64,000 nucleotides of DNA, from assembly GCA_037951105.1 (NCBI GenBank), contig JBAMJV010002989.1:37349-101348 (forward strand). Reading direction: 5' to 3'. The notes under the pieces were generated by a model. That model did no database searches and was not told the origin of the DNA. It saw only the letters and a program-made list of their open reading frames with translations. Numbering within the stretch: position 1 is the first letter of the stretch; every line of letters begins with the position of its first letter. Positions 55,834 through 64,000 of this stretch are shown in pieces. Source of the stretch: Echinarachnius parma (taxonomy: Eukaryota; Echinodermata; Echinoidea; Clypeasteroida; Echinarachniidae). The position numbers were made by a program, and so were the translations under genes.

Positions 55834-57282
55834 CAGGGGCGTAGACAACGGGGGGATGAGGGGGATGCACCCCCCCCCCCCACCTCACAAGGTGGGGGGG
55901 GGGGGGGGGGGATGACATGTACAACCATCCCCCCCCCCCCCCCCCCAGGTTTTAGGGAAGGATAATGTATATATTTTGTGTGTGTATATGTATACGAGTG
56001 GGAAAGAAAACATTAGTTGTATGAGCTAAGACTTGTTAATTCTAACGTTAAAAAAGTAATCTATACATCCACTTTCAATTTTCGCTGCGCGCTTTGCGCG
56101 CGAACAGATTATCTCAGTTTGTTGAGTAACTTGCGTATGATCTGGGGCGAGCATAGTGAGTATTTTTTTTCCTGTATACCGGGCCACGTAGTTCCAGTGT
56201 AGGCTGGCATTGCTCTGGCTGCTCGTGTGACGTGCACCAAATTGCACCATTTCAAGTATATATGCAAAATCTTCTCCGTGGGAGAGGGATGCCCCCTCCC
56301 AAACCCTCCCCATTTGGCTCTGCCCCAGCCCTCGGTAGCTTCGCCCCTCGGGACTCATTCTTGGCAATAGGCTATTTTGTTGGATCATACATAATGTGGC
56401 ATATGGTGATGTTGGAACAGTGTATGACGCTAAATATAAGTACAATATTTGTGTGTGTGTTGGGGTGCATATTTATCAGTGTGTCAATTATTTGTTTTCT
56501 TCGTGAAAATATATTTAACATTTCTGGTCGATCAAATCATACACGCTTTCCCAGATACAGTCAATGTTAAGCCCGAATTTCCTATCTGCACAATTTCAAG
56601 TCCAAAAATGCAAAAGCTCCCTACCCTGGGAGGGGGACACCCCTCCCACACCCTCCCCCCGCTCAGTCAATTCGCTCCCTGTGTTGGGGTGCATATTTAT
56701 AAGTGTGTCAATAATTTGTTTTCTTCTTGAAAATATATTTAAAATTTCTGGTCGATCAAATCATAACACACTTTCCCAGATACAGTCAATGTTAAACCCG
56801 AATTTTCTATCTAGGTAAGCACCAGAAGTCCAAAAATGCAAAAGCTCCCTCCCCCCGCTGAGTCACTTCGCTCCTTGCAATGTCTCACTCTCACATCTGG
56901 CTCAAAGTTGGCAGCACTGTGAGTGTGGTTGGGCATGAGCCCCTACACACACAAAATCGTGAGCCCCCATAGGTTTTGCCCCCCCTCCCCCCTAATCCAA
57001 AACTGCTTCCGCCTCGCCTGGTCACGACCATCTTAACATCTAACCCCCCCCCCCCCAATCCAAAACTGCTTCCGGCTCGCCTGGTCACGACAATCTTAAC
57101 ATCTAACCCCCCCCCCCCCCCCCCCCCCCCCGACTGAGAGGACTTTCAAGCAATTTCCTTGGTCTTGAAAAAGTTTTGGCAGGCGGCAGGCGGTCTCGGG
57201 CGCGAAAAAATTGGTCATGGTCAGGTGAACGGCAAATCATCCCCCCCCCCCCCCCATGTGTAAGAACCTGTCTACGCCACTG
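55834..57282. mobile_element. CAGGGGCGTAGAC hAT-like element carrying a nested GGCGCCGG-family copy
   Basis: Ends CAGGGGCGTAGAC and GTCTACGCCACTG with ACGTCAT on both sides (7 or 8 bp). The inside (about 55995-57085) repeats the body of 48463-49357, and its 3' portion appears several times. Confidence 0.72.
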
Positions 57283-57573
57283 ACGTCATACAAATCTGTT
57301 TTTAGAATTTTTAGAAAATTTGAATATCATTTTCCGAAAGAGCATCACAAATAATGTCCAAATGCGGAAAATCAATTGAATAGTGCCCATCCGAATGAAT
57401 TTTGTGTCGATAGGAAATCAGTGTTAGTGCTCTAACTTTATGAACCAGATCACTATGACACTGAATGACTGCCTATTGAAATACATTTGATTGTTGGTAT
57501 TTGGTCAGTATTTTGAACGCTCTTTCATAAAATGAAGTTAAATTTTTAAATTCTAAGAAAAGAGATTGTTTTA

Positions 57574-57754
57574 TGACGTCACACTTCACTAATTGCACTG
57601 CTGACCCCCTGACCTTGCATCCTTTAGAACAGTGGTGCGAGTGGTCATTGGTATATCGCGTTGAGCTGGTCTCAGTGCGGTTTTTGTACGTAATTTGTAT
57701 ACAATGTGCAACTTCAAAACACTCTAGAATCGAATCTCAACTGTACCTATATAG
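57574..57754 (+). promoter_or_regulatory. Candidate promoter of gene 2 (CRE-like site and TATA-like box)
   Basis: A perfect TGACGTCA palindrome lies at 57574-57581 and TATATAG at 57748-57754, about 50 bp before the ATG at 57804. The sequence from about 57757 to the ATG is shared with gene 1. The corresponding position of gene 1 has no TATATAG. Motif-only evidence. Confidence 0.4.
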
Positions 57755-57803
57755 TACAGCAGTGCATGCTGAGCTCAAGAGTTCATACTATTATCTGAGC
57801 AAA

Positions 57804-57842
57804 ATGGGAGACAACCTAGTGTTCTTCTGCAACGGAAGAAAG
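57804..57842 (+). CDS. XDH-like: Gene 2 exon 1
   Basis: Codes [13 protein letters not shown], the same peptide as gene 1 exon 1, with a few synonymous changes. Donor gtatgt. Confidence 0.92.
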
Positions 57843-60800
57843 GTATGTGTATCAATAGAATTTATGTGTTTATATGCTTTTATTCATTAGCATGATCATG
57901 TATTTATATATAGCAGTGGCATGCCTATATTAATTGGTAGGCAGTATTGACTTGTTATTGATATTCATGACATTGTTAACGTTTGCATTATTGATGAGCA
58001 ATACATACAGTATAAATAATACATTAATACAGTATATATATATATCCAACGGCAACGTAGCTAGCACATATCCATGCACTGATGCAGTAAGCCCTTTGAC
58101 TTGTGCACATGCAATGAAGGTATAGTATGCATTCTAATTATACATTATAATAACAAAGAATAGAACATAAACATATATAATTATAAACATGCATACATAT
58201 ATATATGCACTTTGTGTTTGTGAATTCAACCATCCAGGGGAAGCAGGGAGTGTATATAAATGATGGGGACCCGGAAGGATACATGGGAATGTGAATTGTG
58301 ATTTCTTAGCAGTTTAGCAGGGGCCGCGGAACCGGGGGGGGGGGGGGGGGCTGCAGCGCCCCCCCCCCCCCCACCCCCCACACTTTTTGGCTTAAAACAA
58401 ACAAATACATATAAGCATAAAATAACAATTATTATGTGACCGGAGAGTGGTCAGTCCCCCCCCCCCCCCCCTCCCACTTTCAAAACCTTTCTGCTGCCCA
58501 TGTTTAGCACTGTATGTGTGTGCCTATATCATGCAGCAAGTGACTGTCTGGAAAATGTGCAGTGTGCGTACAGGAACGATGGCGGTGTGTATCCATTGAC
58601 CATGGTAAATTGTACTAGTAATACTAGCGCTTTAGAGGCTAGCAATTTCCTGTTTTTATTATAGGGATATCATTTAACATTATTATTAATATTATTATCA
58701 TTGTTAGTACTATTATTATTATTTGATTTCCATCATTCTAGTTTCATGCTTTTCACACCTCAATTGCATTCTCTCAGGTGACAGAACAAGATGTAAACCC
58801 TCTGCAAACATTAGACGTGTACCTGCGAACAAAGTGTATCCTTTTTTCTTCAGAAAATTAATAATTGATTTCTTGCGAGCTGAATAACAATTTTGCAAAA
58901 CCCCTGTAAAGAAAGACTGTTAATATTTTGACTTAGCACTAACAAATTACAGAATATAAATACTGAATTATCTGTGAATTCAAAGAGTTGACAATTTTAA
59001 TGATCATATTTTTCGCAATCTCAAGAGTGCAATCAATTCAATTTCTTCATTTACAAATGTTTAGGGTTCATTTGTTCTAATCAAAACTTTTTCTCTTGTT
59101 TAATGTTTTTTTTCTGACATTATATATGGCATGCTCTCTGTAATTTTCTAAAACTTGTATAGCTTAAAGATAAGAAATATTACAATCTTATTTCAATGAA
59201 CTAAAGTTATGATGTATAAAACTGGAACATATTACAGGGTGTATCATTGTCCTAGCTGTAAATGTACAAATTGTAAGAATCATAAAACTGTTACCGTTGC
59301 TAGAACACTTGTGCATACAAATTATATTTTCTTGTTCGCATTGCTAATGTTATGCTGCTTTGTCTAAGTATCATGAACATATAATTCCTATTAATTTGTT
59401 TGATTGCTGAGTGATACTCCTTATCAAGCATTATAATTCATCAGTGCGCCTTACAGGGACCAAGCAAGGATGTGGTACAGGAGGGTGTGGGGCCTGTACG
59501 GTCATGGTGTCATCCGTAGATCCAGAAACTAAGGCTATCAGGTGTGTATATCTGTCATGGTATCAACCGTAGATCCTGGAACTAAGGCTATCAGGTGTGT
59601 ATATCTGTCATGGTATCATCCGTATAACCAGAAACTAAGGCTATCAGGTGTGTATATGATTGCATAATGGTTAAAAGCAATATTCAAAATCAAATCGTAA
59701 TATTCCTTATAGAGTTTGTAATTCTTAAAAGTGCACCTCTATTTAGTGTCAGATATTGCCCAAAATTACATTTGAGACTTCAATCCTAAACCAAAATCAT
59801 AGTAATATATGTCCAAATGATGTGTGAAAGTTTCATTGAAAAGGAACACTGCTTTCCTGGTTAAAAAAACGAAAATTTGCATCAGCTTTTACAACGAATT
59901 ACTGTATAACGTATATGAGGTTTATGACCGTTCATTAATGCTCTTGAGCTGAATTTTTGTTTTAAATGCCCCAACATTCTACCCTTTTATTTTTATTCTT
60001 CTCTTGCCAATGTCCTCAATCTTACATAGGGCACATTTGCATAACTGCAGTACAAGCAGCAATGTGGATATATGATAATCATTATATTGTGACCCCATTC
60101 AAAGCCAAGGCAATGAGATTATGTTTACGATGGCGATGCCCACAAAGTTAATACATATATATGCCTTTCATATCAGTTCTTGTATGGTATGCAACAACTT
60201 TACAACTAAAATATTTTTTATATATAAAACCTAAAGTAATAATCTGATCATAAAACCAAGTACAGTGTGGGAATAGATAATATATTTGGCATAATTATTC
60301 CTCAGTCTGCAATAGTGATTGCATTATTTGAAAGGAGGCATCCTGCAAAAAAAGGAGAAAGATGATTAATACAAAATGTATATCCGAAAGGAAAACATGA
60401 ACACAAAATTACTTGAACATCAATGGTATAAGATTTTTGTATTAAATTTACAAAAATGGTACAAAGAGAAACCTGCACGTTATGCACCAATGTTCAAATT
60501 GAATTGAAATATTATTGTCCATGGTTATTATTAGCAGTAGTCGAACCGTTAAACCACAAATTGAATTGAAGTTTTATTATCCATGGTTATTATTGTCATT
60601 CGTCGAACCGTTAAACCATACAAAACTTATTCTATTGCATTTAGTTCATCAGAATCAACATGCATCCATTAATTATGAGCCCACTGTGAACTGCTATTTG
60701 AAATGTAGGAATGTGTACCCTGGCACAACAGCAAATATTTGAATAGGAATGAATAATGTCATTTTGCATCCTAAATAAAAGGCAAAATACATTTTGTGAT

Positions 60801-62092
60801 CATTCGTCGTTATCGAACTGGAACCACAATGTGCATTTTAGAACATGAAAAGAAAATGAACCTGAACCTCTGAATCTGAGCCAGCTAGTACATAATTGTG
60901 TGGGAACCAATTGTACTTTAAGGGTTTTCATTTTGTGTAACTAATGTGTGCGTATGTATGCAATAATGTTTATGCGAAGTGTTTTTGTCAAACGTTAACA
61001 TAGTATGTAGAGAGGCTAATATTAAAAATACTAAGCTTCATGTTTCGTGAATAGAGCGAAACAAAATGATTATGATTTAATTGCACACATCCTTGATCAT
61101 TACTGGATCCTTGAAACTTTTTGTATAGCATGATATCAATTTATATGTTATCACCTTTCATAGACCCAGAAACTGCAAGACACAACATTAGCAGTGGCCC
61201 GCGGGGCCACCAAAAGTTGAAGTCGGGCCACTAACAAATGGAAAAAGATTTTGGTGGCCCTGATCGGGCCATGAAAATTTGTACATCCTTTGTCAATTTG
61301 TACATAGTATGTATACTGTGCAGGCAACAAGAACAAAATGAGTCTGACACCAAATATATTCCATTGGGGCCATCAAATATTGGACAATTCAAGATTTCTA
61401 TTTTTTTTGGCCCAAAGCACTGCAGAAAGGGACATTTTATAAGTCTCTCAGAGACAACATTCTGGACAAGATTTACTAAGAAAGATACACAATTTGAATT
61501 CTCAAGTTTCATTCATGCCTTTTCCTTTCTTGTGTGTATGTGTGTTTTGATTTGTTCGCATGTATAGTCACAAGTGTGTGGTAGCTTGCCTGACACCAGT
61601 GTGCCTGGTCCATGGTAAAGCAGTAACGACTGTGGAGGGGATCGGTAGCACCAGGACAAGACTGCATGCTGTACAGGTATGTTAAAACACGACAGACAAA
61701 CCTGTCTTAACCCGTTCCCTACGAGTTTGTGAAATCCCCATTGACTTTGTACACAACCCACTCGGTTTCCGTAGTAAAGGGGTTAGGGGACACCTGTCCA
61801 TATTAACAACCTACCTGTTTGTAGTGGCTACCAAAATAGCAAAACAAAATAACAAAAGAGATCCATTGCTGATAAGAATAACGTATTTATAGAACCTACC
61901 TTTAGTGTTCACTTGTCTACAAAGGCCCCATTTCTTGTTTACATTGGGTGGAAACTATACACAGGTTTTAATTTATATTTTGGCTACTATTTATAGCAAA
62001 TTAGCATTGTAACGTATGGCTTGCAATTTTGCAGAAGGGACGAGAGTAATACATTCAAATTATATATATAGCCCCTAATCATATATCTATCC

Positions 62093-62177
<85 letters not shown>

Positions 62178-63433
62178 CCTGTCTACCTATATATCATGCT
62201 AATGGTATTGCTTTGTTTCATGTACATCCCGGACTGGCCCCCAACTGTTACGGGTTCATTCAAAGATGATTGGAATATATTTGTATATTCTCAGGAGCGT
62301 TTAGCCAAGAGCCATGGTTCCCAGTGTGGTTTCTGTAGTCCAGGGATGGTCATGTCCATGTATTCACTGCTCAGGAACGATCCCACGCCAGACATCCAAC
62401 AGATTCTCCGCTACCTGGAAGGCAACCTGTGCCGCTGTACAGGATACAGATCCATCATTGATGGGTTCAAGACATTCTGTGGGGTGAGTTCAGACGTTTA
62501 TGTTTGCTTGGTCTACTCTCAGTTGGTCTACAATACTACAACCCATTTAGTCTACTACCTGATGCCCTTCAACTTTAATCTCCCCAACTACAAACACGAT
62601 CCCTAACCCCAAACCTAATCCCAACCCTAATCCACACCCCTAAACCCTAATCATTATCATTTTCTAGTAGATATGTAGACCAATCGGCAAGTTACCAGTA
62701 AAGGTGCTCATGTATTTAAGGCGGCTATATGCCATCGAAAGGAGAGTAGAGACTTCAGAAAATAGAAATTTACTGGGCTGAACCATACAAACAAAAAGGT
62801 ATAATGTACAAAATGATGTCATTTTTCGTTGAGCACAGTCAGGTAAGTGACCTTTGAAACCTGGAAGCCGACTCGGCGTGTCGCTGCAAAGAATACAGAT
62901 CTATTATCGACAGCTTCAATACATTATGTATGTTGAGTTTCAATGTAACCCTAACATTGTCAATAACATATCCAATCCACCCAGTGCCTACCTTGTAGCA
63001 CCCATTTCCCTCAAGTGCCAACTTTAATGAGGCAAACATGAAATGTCAACTTAATGAATAACAATAAGATTTATTGAAAGGCAAAATGGGGTACCCTGAA
63101 CAACTATGCCACTGCACAATAACAATTATAGGCATGGTCCCTTACTTTAATTTGTTCGCAGTCATGCATAAAGAAGTCCAGTGGAAGATTGCAATCATGC
63201 ACAAGGCAGTCAAGCACAAGCTTAAATATGAATATCCACATGAAACTTGAGGTTAGAATGGTAGTATGCTATTTTATTCATTCTCACAGGTTATGGCCAC
63301 ACAAAAACTAAGTTGTGCAAGGACTTTTCTTTCCCTTAGATCATGTTAATTAATTACATTATTTCACTTGCAGGAAAATTGTTGTCAGGTGACTAGTGAT
63401 GCTTGTCCATCACAGAAACAAGAAAACAATCTG
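57804..63433 (+). CDS. XDH-like: Gene 2: second XDH/AOX-like gene, exons 1-6, runs off the window
   Basis: Six exons (57804-57842, 58778-58835, 59445-59541, 61568-61676, 62295-62483, 63374-63433) have the same phases and nearly the same sequence as gene 1 exons 1-6. They encode both 2Fe-2S domains and the start of the linker. All splice sites are GT-AG and no frame break is visible. Introns also share recognisable sequence with gene 1, for example around the exon 1 donor, before exon 3 and after exon 5. The FAD and molybdopterin exons must lie beyond 64000. The level of identity implies a recent tandem duplication or gene conversion. Confidence 0.93.
58778..58835 (+). CDS. XDH-like: Gene 2 exon 2
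   Basis: Codes [19 protein letters not shown] plus one base; no nucleotide difference from gene 1 exon 2. Confidence 0.93.
59445..59541 (+). CDS. XDH-like: Gene 2 exon 3 (first 2Fe-2S loop)
   Basis: Codes the [20 protein letters not shown] loop, then VDPETKAI; gene 1 has IDPTTKAI. Donor gtgtgt. The last part of the exon and its donor are repeated twice more immediately downstream. Confidence 0.94.
59542..59647 (+). pseudogene. Two extra tandem copies of exon 3 3' end with donor (gene 2)
   Basis: TCATGGTATCAACCGTAGAT and TCATGGTATCATCCGTATAA, each ending ACTAAGGCTATCAG and a GTGTGT donor at 59595 and 59648. The unit is 53 bp; the real donor is at 59542. Gene 1 has only one copy. Confidence 0.9.
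61568..61676 (+). CDS. XDH-like: Gene 2 exon 4
   Basis: Codes [20 protein letters not shown] then [16 protein letters not shown]; differs from gene 1 mainly by LVHG for LLHG. Donor gtatgt. Confidence 0.96.
62085..62178. repeat. (ATCT)n microsatellite, intron 4 of gene 2
   Basis: About twenty ATCT units in a row. Confidence 0.95.
62295..62483 (+). CDS. XDH-like: Gene 2 exon 5 (second 2Fe-2S domain)
   Basis: 63 codons with CGFCSPG and [20 protein letters not shown] replaces [12 protein letters not shown] of gene 1. Acceptor ctcag, donor gtgagt. Confidence 0.97.
62855..62945 (+). pseudogene. Decayed copy of exon 5 3' half in intron 5 of gene 2
   Basis: CGTGTCGCTGCAAAGAATAC AGATCTATTATCGACAGCTTC resembles exon 5 TGCCGCTGTACAGGATACAGATCC... 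to the donor GTTGAG-like site. The gene 1 remnant at 19535 is its counterpart. Confidence 0.72.
63374..63433 (+). CDS. XDH-like: Gene 2 exon 6
   Basis: 20 codons, [20 protein letters not shown], lacking the CQVT tandem repeat of gene 1. Donor gtaagc, phase 0. Confidence 0.9.
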
Positions 63434-64000
63434 GTAAGCACCGTAAAATAAATGGTTTATCATGATATAAATAATAAAACATGCATTTATTTATGTTTGA
63501 TAGTCCATGCTTTGATCCATTGTGTGTAAAGTAATGATATGTTAATATGGTAGGCTAATAATGCCCATAAAAGTGCATAAATACCGAAATTTGATACTGT
63601 TCGCCATTGCAGTGTTTAAAGGTTGGCTGACAAGAAAACTACCTAAAAATTGTGTTTTACTGTATCTAAGGTAGATTTTCATGAAGATTACTAATAAAAA
63701 CATATTTTCCGCGTCGGAAAACCCAGTAAAATAAAAAAAATCAACTTTTAAATTCACTTTAGTAATCCCGTAAAAAAATTGAGTCCGGGCGAAGAAAAAT
63801 GACGTCATCTTTGTGACGTCACATGCAGGCAATCGCAGTATAGCTCAGTCATAGACGTACACGCTGAGTGCAATACTCGCGTTGACAGAGAGATATTATT
63901 TCGATTTGTTTCAATATTTGCAAACATTTGTTAAAGTTTATATCACGGACGATCTACACTCAGATGTGTTGCTGCAAGTTGCTATAATTCATTTCTAAGG

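Noticed and set aside
62590..62655. Telomere-like CCCTAA repeats (also 40098-40113)
   Set aside because: Too short and degenerate for a telomeric array; reported only as interstitial-like sequence.

Overview
This window is eukaryotic nuclear DNA, most likely from a marine invertebrate animal. An echinoderm or another invertebrate deuterostome is my guess, held with low confidence. The evidence is small exons with GT-AG introns, AT-rich introns full of non-autonomous DNA transposons, non-LTR retrotransposon fragments and SINEs, long poly-C/poly-G and A/T runs, and many microsatellites. There is no prokaryotic gene organisation.

The main content is a tandem pair of genes for a xanthine dehydrogenase/aldehyde oxidase family molybdo-flavoenzyme, both on the + strand. 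Gene 1 runs from the ATG at 13164 to a stop at 52213 in 32 exons that I assembled by hand. The spliced exons total 3963 nt (about 1320 codons), close to the roughly 1330 residues usual for animal XDH. They give, in order, two 2Fe-2S domains (exons 1-6), the FAD domain (exons 7-14), a linker (exons 15-16) and the molybdopterin domain (exons 16-32). Gene 2 starts at 57804. Exons 1-6 are present and the gene runs off the right edge. Exon sequence, exon phases and parts of the introns match gene 1, so this is a tandem duplication with about 44.6 kb between the start codons.

Gene 1 carries two opposite-sign reading-frame breaks (exons 8 and 14). They are either consensus errors or true inactivation. 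Its predicted substrate pocket departs from both textbook XDH and aldehyde oxidase: bovine-numbered E802, R880 and F914 read as D, S and A, while F1009 and the catalytic E1261 are kept.

Layout: 1-2028, intergenic with TTAA-type and foldback MITEs. 2029-12023, a near-identical head-to-tail duplication of a unit of about 5 kb containing a hAT-like element. 12024-13163, foldback element and gene 1 upstream region. 13164-52213, gene 1, its introns loaded with transposons. 52214-57573, intergenic with a broken LINE and nested elements. 57574-64000, promoter and first six exons of gene 2.

The most unusual structure is a recurring pattern in the introns. Decayed extra copies of exon sequence, usually an exon 3' end with its splice donor, lie next to exons 3, 5, 13, 14, 15, 20, 30 and 31. 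The exon-5 remnant occurs in both genes, so at least that one predates the gene duplication. Other points of note are a perfect 36-bp-arm palindrome in intron 22, a GC-AG intron, and intron 29, where a repeat element starts 12 bp after the donor and a SINE-like tail runs into the acceptor.
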